This document shows positions 56,301-64,000 of a stretch of DNA of 64,000 nt, in pieces. Source of the stretch: Closterium sp. NIES-65. Lineage: Eukaryota; Streptophyta; Zygnematophyceae; Desmidiales; Closteriaceae. The stretch's first letter is position 1. Every line of letters begins with the position of its first letter. A program made the position numbers and the translations under genes. The stretch is taken from positions 930,001 to 994,000 of the forward strand of contig CANXME010002192.1 of NCBI GenBank assembly GCA_948144175.1, read 5' to 3'. Under the pieces are notes generated by a model that was given only the letters and a program-made list of their open reading frames with translations, was not told the DNA's origin and searched no databases.

Positions 56301-58666
56301 GTCCTGACGGTGGTTCTGCTGCTGGTGCTGCTGGAGGTACTGCCGCTGGAGGTGTTGGTGGCGCTGGTGCTGCCGCTGAGGGTGCTGGTGCTGTCCCTGC
56401 TGAGTCTGGAGCTGCCGCGCGGCCTCGGCCGTACTTCGTTCCGCTTCTGCAGCAGGTTCTTGGTCTTTCTCCTCCGGTAGAGTGTCCACAGCCTGTCCAG
56501 TCGCAGTCACTGTTGGAGCCTACCTCCCCACTGCCTGCTCCCTCTCCTTACACTGGTCCTACTGGAGGTCTTACTGAGCGTCGTGAGCCTGCGTCTCGTC
56601 CCGCGTCGCCTGTTCGTGCTGCCCGCGCTAGTGGTCGTGGTTCGCGTCCGCGTCCTCCTCCTGTCCCTGGCACGCACCGGATGTCTCTACAACCGTCCAC
56701 TGCTCCTCTGCGTGCCCTTTTGCCTTCTCCTCCTGAGTCCTCCCTTCCTGTGCTTACCGACCCAGAGTCGGACTCCCTTCGTGCTGCCAGTCCTACTGTC
56801 ACGCGTCTGCTTGCTACTGTCGTCACTGACCCCTCTTTTGAGTCCGCTGCTGCGTCTGCTTTTGTCGCTAAGCTCGTCGACTTTGCTGCTCGCTGTCGTC
56901 TAGACTACGCTGCTAGTCTTGTTGCTGAGTCTGCGTCTGTCTGTCCTCCGTCCGTCGGGGGTGAGTGTGCTCTTGGCACGGACGTCCTAGAGGACAGGCA
57001 GGAGGAGTTCCAGTGTCTGGCTGCTGCTTCACCTCATCTCGCGTCTGTACTGCTTGCTCCTGAGGGAGACCCGGATGCACTAGACATCCCGACTCCGCGC
57101 TCTTACGCGGAGGCCGTAGAGGGTCCCTACTCCTCTCAGTGGCAGGCAGCTATGGATGCAGAGATGGCTTCCTGGAAGTCCACAGGCACCTATTTTGACA
57201 CGGTTCCCCCTCCTGGGGCGAACATCGTCAGTGGCATGTGGATCTTCAGGGTGAAGCGGCCGCCGGGCTCTCCACCTGTCTTCAAGGCGCGGTACGTCGC
57301 TCGTGGCTTCAGTCAACGGCAGGGAGTTGACTACTTTCAGACCTTCTCTCCCACCAAGAAGATGACCACTCTTCGGGTGCTGCTGCACATAGCCACTCAG
57401 TGCGACTACGAGCTTCACTCTCTCGACTTCAGTACTGCGTTCTTGCAGGGGAGCCTGCACGAGGAGATCTGGCTGCGCCGTCCACCTGGCTTCACTGGGA
57501 CTTTCCCTCCTGGCACCCAGTGGAGCCTCCGACGGCCAGTCTACGGTCTCCGCCAGGCACCACGTGAGTGGCACGACACACTGAGGACTACGCTTGCGGC
57601 CCTTGGGTTTGCTCCTTCTACTGCTGACCCGTCGCTGTTTCTGCGCACCGACACTTCACTGCCGGCGTTCTACATCCTCGTGTACGTCGACGACTTGGTC
57701 TTTGCCACAGCGGACACTGCTGGACTCGCCTACGTGAAGTCCGAGCTGCTGAAGAGACACACGTGCACAGACCTGGGTGAACTGCGCAGCTACCTTGGCT
57801 TGCAGATCACTCGGGACAGAGCACGCCGCACCATTACCTTGACTCAGTCACACATGGTGCAGCAGGTCCTTCAGCGCTTCGGCTTCACGTACTCCTCGCC
57901 TCAGGCCACTCCTCTGTCTACTCGTCACTCGCTCTCAGCTCTGCCTTCGGATGAGTCCGTAGAGTCGAGTGGCCCGTACCCAGAGCTTGTTGGCTGCGTC
58001 ATGTACCTGATGACCTGCACACGACCTGACCTTGCATACCCTCTTAGCATTCTTGCACACTATGTTGCTCCTGGGAGACACCGACCAGAGCACATGGCTG
58101 CAGCGAAGAGGGTATTGCGCTACCTGTGCAGTACGTCGGGCATGGGGCTAGTGCTTGGAGGGCGGAGTCCAGTGGTACTTACAGGTCACGCGGACGCTTC
58201 TTGGGCTGACGACCAGGCTACGCAGCGGTCGTCACAGGGTTACACCTTCAGCCTTGGCTCCGGCTCTGTCTCGTGGCGGGCTACTCGCTCGTCTTCGGTT
58301 CTCAGCTCGAGTTGTGAGGCTGAGATCTACGCAGGGGCCATGGCTGCACAGGAGCTTCGCTGGCTCACCTACCTGCTGACTGACCTTGGAGAGCCGCCTC
58401 GTTCTCCTCCAGTGCTGTACGTAGACAACAAGGCCATGCTGGCCTTGTGTCGAGAGCAGCGTCTGGAGCACAGAACGAAGCACATTGCTCTTCGCTACTT
58501 CCTTGCTCGTGAGCTACAGCAGCGTGGACAGTTGCGGCTTGCGTACGTGGCCTCTGAGGCCAACACTGCTGATGTGTTCACCAAGGCACTCGCGCCTTGT
58601 GACCATCAGCGCTTCTGCACCCAGCTGGGTCTTGTGCCTGTCTTGCCTCACTTGCTCTCCTCTTGA
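53318..58666 (+). CDS. A5 copia polyprotein (zinc knuckle, protease, integrase, RT, RNase H)
   Basis: This is one open frame of 1782 residues. A duplicated LTPQQLREWY segment (residues about 31-40 and 76-85) precedes a knuckle C-x13-C-x4-H-x4-C (97-121). The protease site is TLDSGASRSFF (about 247). GAG-pre-integrase HHRLGHPS lies near 400. The integrase core shows LHMDVWGP, LHSDRGGEF (about 533) and AERRIGMVMDV. The linker has GGAEP-type repeats and two copies of LSPQELREWFARRWRR (about 840 and 945). Reverse transcriptase shows GMWIFRVKRPPGS, LDFSTAFLQG and YVDDLVFA (about 1455). RNase H shows SCEAEIYAGAMA and ANTADVFTKAL. The start codon is simply the first ATG of the frame and is uncertain. 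Confidence 0.85.
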   Translation: MPGCLPYCCYSCSCLYWWSQMQPHRRLRESLTPQQLREWYTGWGCRVGGATTATTPAASTTGGGQMQLPRPPRASLTPQQLREWYAQSGGSLSSVRCSYVNLTGAQTGQPCGTPSHTQSRCFARLSDAWRTVFGDEAELPDWVELLRQRVDIFALDYDAILTAMYALPTSADRAGHLCVPPDPGIGPAALATGEAAAALGASESPAPGTGAAAALGASESASSGAGEAALSGTALASASLTFTLDSGASRSFFRDRTTLTPLGRPVAVSLADPSGGLVLAHFSTVLPCPAAPSGTLSGLYLPSFSTNLVSGADLQDVGVHQFTPASRRVTHCTDARTGRHQATFSRRPGSSLYTLTTESPPVPASGQVAASGQVFAAASRSGPESAPCSCRLLSHETLLWHHRLGHPSLPRLRGMASRVLVSGLPQSLPPLPSGPGPSCVPCVEGRLRAAPHSSQFPPTEAPLQTLHMDVWGPAPVRGQGHERYFLLVVDDYSRYTTVFPLRSKGAVTEVLIDWIREARLQLRRSFGSDFPVLRLHSDRGGEFSSRLLRDYCRAQGIRQTFTLPDSPQQNGIAERRIGMVMDVARTSMMHAAAPHFLWPFAVRYAAHQLNLHPRVSRPDMSPVLLWTGKVGDASAFRVWGSRAFVRDLSADKLSPRAAPCVFLGFPPDAPGWQFYHPSSRRVLSSQDVTFDESVPFYRLFPYRTPSLPPPPDFLVPVPPPVDPLPAQVPAPSGVSQVDTVEPVEVAAESGPVAGAESGGATPAGAELGGAAAGGAEPGGARPGGAELGGAAAGGTEPGGATSGAAEPGGAEPGGAEPATAGPGGSPVALSRREPLSPQELREWFARRWRRTAGAGAPSTAEGAGAAGPGAAGPAGPTGAGAAEPGGAESGAAEPGGAESGAAEPGGATSGAAEPGGATSGAAEPGVSPGAASRREPLSPQELREWFARRWRRTAGAGASSTVEGAGAAGPGGATPAGPTGAGAAEGVGAESAAVCPDGGSAAGAAGGTAAGGVGGAGAAAEGAGAVPAESGAAARPRPYFVPLLQQVLGLSPPVECPQPVQSQSLLEPTSPLPAPSPYTGPTGGLTERREPASRPASPVRAARASGRGSRPRPPPVPGTHRMSLQPSTAPLRALLPSPPESSLPVLTDPESDSLRAASPTVTRLLATVVTDPSFESAAASAFVAKLVDFAARCRLDYAASLVAESASVCPPSVGGECALGTDVLEDRQEEFQCLAAASPHLASVLLAPEGDPDALDIPTPRSYAEAVEGPYSSQWQAAMDAEMASWKSTGTYFDTVPPPGANIVSGMWIFRVKRPPGSPPVFKARYVARGFSQRQGVDYFQTFSPTKKMTTLRVLLHIATQCDYELHSLDFSTAFLQGSLHEEIWLRRPPGFTGTFPPGTQWSLRRPVYGLRQAPREWHDTLRTTLAALGFAPSTADPSLFLRTDTSLPAFYILVYVDDLVFATADTAGLAYVKSELLKRHTCTDLGELRSYLGLQITRDRARRTITLTQSHMVQQVLQRFGFTYSSPQATPLSTRHSLSALPSDESVESSGPYPELVGCVMYLMTCTRPDLAYPLSILAHYVAPGRHRPEHMAAAKRVLRYLCSTSGMGLVLGGRSPVVLTGHADASWADDQATQRSSQGYTFSLGSGSVSWRATRSSSVLSSSCEAEIYAGAMAAQELRWLTYLLTDLGEPPRSPPVLYVDNKAMLALCREQRLEHRTKHIALRYFLARELQQRGQLRLAYVASEANTADVFTKALAPCDHQRFCTQLGLVPVLPHLLSS
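55560..56410 (+). repeat. A5 pol linker: 15-bp arrays and duplicated LREWF block
   Basis: GGGGGTGCTGAGCCT-like 15-bp units (GGAEP, GGATS) occur at about 55570-55790 and 55965-56090. Each is followed by a block encoding REPLSPQELREWFARRWRR and a Gly/Ala stretch. The two blocks begin near 55815 and 56130, so a segment of roughly 315 bp has been duplicated in frame. Confidence 0.85.
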
Positions 58667-58874
58667 CTTTACTTGTACTGTCACATATATATACCTGCTC
58701 TTGCTTGTCTAGCTTTATATATATATGTGTGTACTACTGCATGTGAACTGGCCTTGTGGCCTTGCTCTTGTGCTCGGACTGTGTGGTGACTTTGTGATCC
58801 ACCCTGAGCTTTGCTTTGCTTTGCTTGACTGGTCTTGTGACCCCTTGTTCTCCCCCACTTTGCCTATGGGGGTG

Positions 58875-59010
58875 TGTCAGAACATATATGTAGCTTATGC
58901 TGTTGTGTAGGCTACAGTGGGGTATCCCATAGGGGGTACAACCCAATTAGGGTTTTGCTATTTGTACCCAACTCTTTCATAGTGCATTCATTCTCGTTCT
59001 ATTTTCCACA
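58875..59010 (+). repeat. 3' LTR of A5
   Basis: The repeat is 136 bp and identical by eye to 51962-52097. It is preceded by the tract CTATGGGGGTG and followed by B2 sequence. Confidence 0.95.
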
Positions 59011-62000
59011 ATCCGGGCGACAGGTGACAGCTGTGAAGAGAAGGCAGCCCAGTTTCCTTTGGTAGTCTCGTATTCCGACAGCTTTGAGTGGAGCGGAATT
59101 TCCCTTGTCGTTTCCTGCCGTGTAGCGGTATGGTGTGGCGATGGCGGTAGGTGTGAGTGAAAAACGTTTGGCGATGGTGTCGGCGTATTTCTCGGCGCTT
59201 AGGTAGATCGCATTTTCTTCTTCGCGGATGTTGAGCCCAAGGTACTGGGTCACGGTAGAAGAGACCGTGAGCGTGAGGTCTTTCTGCAGCTCCCCTTCGA
59301 ACCAGGTGGTGACGTCGTCGGTGGAGCCGATGTAGAGCAATTCGTCGACATAGACGATCAGTAGGATGTAGTCTGCGCCTTTGGTGAGGCGGTACATTCC
59401 TTGGTCGTGAGGCAGTTGGCGGAATCCGATGCGAGTGAGGCGGGTGTGTAGGTGCTGTTGCCACAGTCGCGGGGCTTGTTTGATTCCGTAGAGCGATTTC
59501 AGTAGTTGGCAGATCTGATTAGGATTTCCGTGAGTGCCGTGTGGGAGTTCGACGAAGATTTCGGCGTCGACGGGTGCGTAGAGGAATACGTTGGCAACAT
59601 CAATTTGTCGCAGCTTCTTCTTCTTCATGGCGGCGACGGCGAGAAGGATTCGGAGAGAGGTATGTCGACTGACTGGGGCGAATGTTTCGGTGAAGTCTCG
59701 TCCTTGCTCCTGGCCGAATCCACGCACGACCCAGCGTGCTTTGAACTTCTCGATTGTGCCGTCAGCTTTCGTCTTGATGCGGAAGACCCATTTCCCGGTG
59801 AGAATGGTCTTGTTCCGTGCCATGCTTGCGGGAACGACCTTCCAGGTGTTGCGTTCCTCTAATGCTTTTAATTCCCTGTCCATGGCTTCACGCCATTTTT
59901 CCCTGTGTTCCCCCCCCAGAGCCTGCTGAACCGTCGCAGGCTCTTTAGGAAGCGTGCTACCTGTGTTCCCGTGGACTGCGGTGACGAGACCAAGGATTTG
60001 CAGCCCAGTCTGTGAGTATCGGGGGAGTGTTGTATCCTCTGGATAAGCTGCTTCGTCTCCTGCTTCTGGATCGGGTATGAAATTTGGCCCTATCCTTTCT
60101 GCTTCATTTGTGTTGACTGTCGCAGGTGTTACGTAACCGTTGTCGGCGAAGTGATAGAAGACTTCGGCGTTGTTACTGTCGCGAGGATTTTCTTCGTCCA
60201 TGGGCACGACGACGGAGCAGTACGGGAGAGGTCCGGCTTCTTCCGATGCGTTGTCGACGTTCTGTTCATCCCAGTCTGCTTCGTCCGCTGCTGAGGCGAA
60301 GTCTTGGTCACCACGAAAGCCACCTGTGAGGTCCCGATTCTCGTGCAAGTTGGCGAGGTACGTCTGAAGGGTGAGTCGCTCGTAGAAGATCACATCACGT
60401 GCAGCTACTGTTTCCTTTGTGTGGACGTCGAAGATTTTCCACGCGTTGTGATGTTTCTCGATGCCAAGGTGTAGTCCCCACTGTGCCCATTGTGAAAATC
60501 TTCCCGCTCGTGCTTCTGGGGGTCTGTACTGTACCATGCATCCGAAAACTCGTAACATTCTTGTGCTGCCCAGCTTCCCTGTCCACAGCAGATGCGGTGA
60601 GGCGTTGTTCGGGAGTGACGACGACGACAACAAGTTGTGCAGCATGACAGCATTGTCCATTGCTGCAGGCCACTGGTGGTTGGGTAGCCGCATGCCACGT
60701 AGCAGTTTGCGCATGCTGTTCTGCAGAGTCCTGTTCATTCTTTCTGCTACACCTTGCTGCTGATGTGCGTAGGGAAGGGAGAGGAGTTGCTTGATCCCTC
60801 TTTCCGCCAGGTACTGCTTGAAGCGCTGAGAGGTGTACTCTCCTCCTCCGTCTGACTGGAAGCTTTTCAGTTGTGTTCCTGATTCCCTCTCTGCTACCGG
60901 TAGCCAAGCGGCTAATGCTGCGAGTGCCATGTCGCGGCTGGGTAGGTTGCGATGCCAGACGTATCGAGTGGCGGCGTCGATGAAGGTGATCGTGTAATTG
61001 TAGGTGACTTGTCCTGGTTCTCGATTGTAGAGGATGTCGCTGTAAACTTTCTCGAGTGGTGCGTATGCAGGTGCGCTCGGGTTGTGGTGAGAGGAAAACG
61101 GTCGATGGGGTAAGTCGGCTTCGGGGCAGATGAGGCAAGTCCCTCGTGCACGTTGAAGTTCTCTGCCGTCGAGTAGTAGTAGCGAATCCTTGTCTAGAAC
61201 TCCTGCTCGTATTGTGTTGTTTAACACCGTGTTGCTTGGATGTCCTGTACGTGCGTGCCAGATGTCTTCAGGAGCGCGATGTCCGGGTGAGCGTTGATAC
61301 GCGTCAGAGTTGGAGTAGAAGTTGGCGACGATGTTTGCGCTTCGGTGGACTTCTCGTTGAGTCGGGTTCAGCTGTTGTGCGGGTGTTGGTGGTGTTTCGA
61401 TGACTGGTGTCGTTGGTCCTGCTGCTTTCGATGATGGTTCTGCTGCTGCCGATGATGGTTCTGCTGCTGCCGATGTTGTCTCTGTTGCTGTCGATGTTGT
61501 CTCTGCTGCTGTCGTTTGTTGAATCGTTGCTAATGCTCGTGTTCGTTCTGCTTCAGGGATGGTGTGCGAGTACCAGAAACCTCCTGGGCTGAAGTCGGGA
61601 TCGAGATCCGGAGGATGAGTCCAGTCGGTGAAGTTGACGATGGCGTCGCTGTCTGCAGTGCCCAGGTCGGGGACGAAATCGAGGACGAAGACGTTATTCT
61701 TCAACACTGCTTTTCCGATGTAGAGGCCGCCCTTCCCGTGGTATAACTTAAACTCCTGGGTGGTGCTGTCGGCTTCCAAGTGGATGCCTTTCGCCATCAA
61801 CTGGCTGACACTCAGTAAGTTGTAGCCTAGTCCCTCCGCGATAAGTACCTTTGACATGTGTAATATGACATTTGTTTCTCGTGACTGAAGCTGTACCGCT
61901 CCTTGTCGTCGTGTGCGCAGGTTCTGATTGTTGGCGACCGTGATGACTACTTCTCGCTGGAGTCGATGTTCGCGTTGAACGAAGCGCCCGGAGGAGCACA

Positions 62001-62080
62001 TGTGTTGTCCGCAGCAACTATCCAAGAACCAAGTATCTTGGCCAGATGGTTCGCTTTGAGCGATGGCGGCGTACGTCGGA
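59011..62080 (-). pseudogene. B2 protease, integrase and reverse transcriptase region
   Basis: On the minus strand the order is protease-like DTWFLDSCCGQHMC (about 62010), an Ala/Thr/Glu repeat (about 61420-61520), DIWHARTGHPS (about 61260), integrase core VYSDILYN, SFQSDGGGEY and GVAERMNRTLQNSM (about 61060-60720), then reverse transcriptase WKVVPASMARNKT, FKARWVVRGF, IDVANVFLYAP and a YVDELLYIG box (about 59350). The frame is open over this whole stretch and ends at A5. Confidence 0.85.
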
Positions 62081-62589
62081 TTCGGCTGGAGTGATTCGCG
62101 GCGAGGCGTCCTGTTGTCGAGCTCTTCTTCCGGTGAGTAGTGGGGTGGTGACTTGGTTGTGCACGAATCGGTTATCTTCACCATGCAATTGACGATGCTT
62201 CTTGTTCCTTGTGCAGGTTGTCCAGTTGAAGTCGTTGTAGCTTGGATTGTGGTCGTCGGACTTGCTTGCGTTGAAGCAACTTGGGAGCTTGAAGGCCGGA
62301 GTTGTCGCTGTGGTGTTGTCTCACGAGACGGGCAGTGCGTGCGAGGATGGCCCGAAGTCTTGCAGATGTGGCAGAATGGAGGTACTGTCTTTACTTGTTG
62401 TTGACGGTTGTTGTTGCCGTTGTATCGTCGCTGAGTGTGAAACGCAAACTCTGGTGCTAATGCTTTCTTCTTGTGTCTTTCTTCTTGCAGGTCCATGTCT
62501 TGCTGCTCAGCATGAATTTCGACGCAGAGTGCCGCTTCGAAAATCCTCCCGTGTGCTCGTAATATGGCGCGAGTGGAGTGCTAGTGGGG

Positions 62590-63492
62590 GCCGAGACCGC
62601 CGATGACCACCGTGACTAAGGCGTCTTCTGAAATCGACCCGCCGCATCGAAGAAGCTTGTCGCGCAGTTCGCGACAGCGGCTGATATAAGCCATGCCTTT
62701 CTCGCCTGGTTTCATTTCAATCGTTGTCAGCTGCGCCATTAACCTGCTTTGATTTACGCTGTCTGTTGCTTGATACAGGTTCTTCAGGTGGTTGTACGCG
62801 AGCTCCGCGGAGTTGCCGTAGCCTCGGTAAGTCCTGATGTTCTGCTGCTGGGTCGGGGTGATGTTCCTCAGCAGTATCGTGTACGCCATCATCGATTGAT
62901 AAGTATATTGCTGCTTCTCATATTGCGTCCCGTTTGTTGGATATGGCAGGGACCCGTCGAAGAAGCCGAGAATCTGTGCTCCTTCCATCATCAGTTCGAA
63001 CTCGAACGACCAGGTGAAGAAATCTTTGCCGTCGAAAGGCTTTGTCGTTTGTAGTTTTAAGACATGCGCGAATTGCGATTGAACTTGTAACGCATCCAAT
63101 GCCCTTTCTTGTCCTGGTGCAGGTTGCGGTTGCGGCATGAAGCTGACGGAGCCACGCTGGGGCTCGTATGGCGCAAAGGTAGGTTGTTGTTGTTGTTGTT
63201 GTTGAATCCCGCGTGCGTAGGATGAGCCATCGAGACTCATAGGCGTCACGTTGTTGTTGTTGTTGCTGTTGTTTGATTGCGCAGGTGCTCCTTGCTGGTG
63301 CTGCCCGTAGAAGGACATGAAGGAGAAGAACTTTTCCATCATGCTTGGATCGAAGCCTGCGGGCGTTTCCGTAGACCCAGCTGCTGGTCTCGTGGTAGTC
63401 CCTTCCTCTGTCTGTAGACCAGAGACAGGAGGTGGAGTAGGAGTAGTGCCTGGAGAGCCGTTGGAGGAGCTCCTCTCCTTCCTTGCAGACAT
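62590..63492 (-). pseudogene. B2 gag region
   Basis: It starts MSARKERSSSNGSPG and shows Pro/Thr-rich and Asn/Gln-rich stretches. The copia Gag domain follows (FDGKDFFTWSFEFEL, FDGSLPYP, AYNHLKNLYQATDS, CRELRDKLLRCGG). A knuckle, CHICKTSGHPRTHC, lies downstream near 62380 in the canonical C-x2-C-x4-H-x4-C form, unlike the family A knuckle. Confidence 0.8.
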
Positions 63493-63554
63493 GTCTTCTT
63501 GTATTGAGTGTTAAAAGGAAAACAACTTTAAAAACTCTAACTGCTCTCATACCA

Positions 63555-63987
63555 TGTTGGGCTGAAGTGCCCTAGGATCTTTGTAGAGTTTTAAGTCTGA
63601 GTAGAATTGTAGTAGCGGAAGCGTTTGAATGAAAGTACTTGAACCACCTTGCGCTAGTATGTGAGGGCAAAGTAAGTTGATTAAACAAGCAAATACAAAG
63701 GTTTATATAAGAGTACAAGGAATACGAATAGATAAGTTAAAACCGTTTTACCGTTGCGATTCGATACAGTGCGACTCGGGCAACTGCTCAATGTCGAGTC
63801 AGTTGTGTGTCCTTGCTGTCGCGCTGTATTTGTCAAGTCAAAGGTCGCTGACCTTTGACCTTCTCGTAACCTCCAGGCGGTTACCCTAACCTCCGAGGGT
63901 TGACTCGCGATGCTTCGATTCGGACTGCTTCGCTAGTGTCCTGAGTTTCGACACGACAGAGGCGCTTAAGACTTATTATTCCCAACA
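63555..63987 (-). repeat. 5' LTR of B2 and primer site
   Basis: The repeat is 433 bp with ends TGTTGGG and CCCAACA. The primer site TGGTATGAGAGC lies on the minus strand at 63543-63554. It is followed by the target duplication GAGTG at 63988-63992. Confidence 0.93.
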
Positions 63988-64000
63988 GAGTGCAGGTTTG
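63988..64000 (-). repeat. 5' LTR of C resumes after B2, cut by window end
   Basis: GAGTGCAGGTTTG continues the C LTR interrupted at 50876, as judged from the matching stretch near 45696 of the partner LTR. Confidence 0.8.

Larger units (their letters stand above)
51962..59010 (+). mobile_element. A5: Ty1/copia element, family A, youngest copy
   Basis: The 136-bp LTRs (51962-52097 and 58875-59010) are identical by eye. The flanks are ATCAG and ATCCG, a near-match 5-bp target duplication. A5 lies opposite to B2, in its reverse transcriptase to RNase H part. Parts seen are LTR, primer site, repeat leader, one open frame with zinc knuckle, protease, integrase, linker, reverse transcriptase and RNase H, 3' untranslated part and LTR. 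The pol part looks whole. The Gag domain that opens A2, A3 and A4 is not recognised, so it may be a non-autonomous form. Confidence 0.93.
50877..63987 (-). mobile_element. B2: Ty1/copia element, family B, split by A5
   Basis: B2 reads on the minus strand and is flanked by a perfect 5-bp duplication, GAGTG, at 50872-50876 and 63988-63992. It lies inside the 5' LTR of C. The 433-bp LTRs differ at 2 positions by eye, so insertion was very recent. Parts are gag (to about 63490), CCHC knuckle, protease, integrase, reverse transcriptase, the A5 insertion and RNase H. Apart from A5 it is close to whole, with at most a few breaks. Confidence 0.92.
45266..64000 (-). mobile_element. C: Ty3/gypsy chromovirus, split by B2, runs off the window
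   Basis: The element reads on the minus strand. Its 3' LTR is at 45266-45840, internal region at 45841-50735, and 5' LTR at 50736-50876, resuming at 63988 beyond B2 to the window end. Reading 3' to 5' on the plus strand, parts are chromodomain, integrase, RNase H, reverse transcriptase, protease and gag with a CCHC knuckle. The order gag-protease-RT-RH-integrase plus the chromodomain marks a chromovirus. The LTRs differ at roughly 8 percent of compared positions, mostly transitions, so it is the oldest element of this stack. It carries several breaks and is dead. Confidence 0.88.

Noticed and set aside
45266-64000. A second gypsy element at the window end
   Set aside because: The last 13 bases continue the C LTR interrupted by B2, as shown by the GAGTG duplication and the matching partner LTR.
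1-64000. tRNA, rRNA, telomeric or plasmid-type features
   Set aside because: None was recognised on reading. The tRNA-like words seen are primer binding sites of the LTR elements.

Overview
The window is nuclear DNA of a plant-lineage eukaryote: one spliced single-copy island set between two stacks of nested LTR retrotransposons. The host gene at 30399-42006 resembles plant PELP1 (Rix1-type), and a second gene beside it carries a motif like the plant FANTASTIC FOUR (FAF) family. GC-rich exons, C-rich introns and CpG-rich Ty1/copia elements suggest a streptophyte, perhaps a charophyte alga such as a desmid. The species is a guess; nothing seen here fixes it.

Left stack (1-29165, all + strand). 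1-2396 is the 3'-cut remnant of a copia element (A1). 2397-9525 is a second member of the same family (A2). From 9526 to 29165 lies a different copia family, B1. B1 is split by A3 (12458-26340, TSD AGGCG), which is itself split by A4 (14814-21989, TSD CGGGT). Family A has LTRs of about 120-136 bp, a tRNA-iMet-like primer site, a GC-rich leader full of tandem repeats, a Gly-rich Gag and a long GGAEP-type repeat linker between integrase and reverse transcriptase. Family B has LTRs of about 433-443 bp and a conventional CCHC knuckle.

Host island (29166-45265). Twelve exons with consistent phases and GT/AG sites give a PELP1/RIX1-like protein of about 1515 residues. In the conserved family this nucleolar protein works in late 60S ribosome maturation. 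The gene's most unusual property is that exon ends with their splice sites have been duplicated in tandem again and again. Three of these duplications keep reading phase and predict longer isoforms. Most introns also carry their own minisatellite. Downstream, on the minus strand, is a 243-residue FAF-like protein (42661-43392), then about 1.9 kb with no recognised gene.

Right stack (45266-64000). A Ty3/gypsy chromovirus (C, minus strand) starts at 45266 and runs past the window end. Its upstream LTR is split by B2 (50877-63987, minus strand, TSD GAGTG), and B2 is split by A5 (51962-59010, plus strand). LTR divergence follows the nesting: C about 8 percent, B2 2 of 433, A5 0 of 136. A5 has one long open frame (53318-58666) and is the youngest element here.
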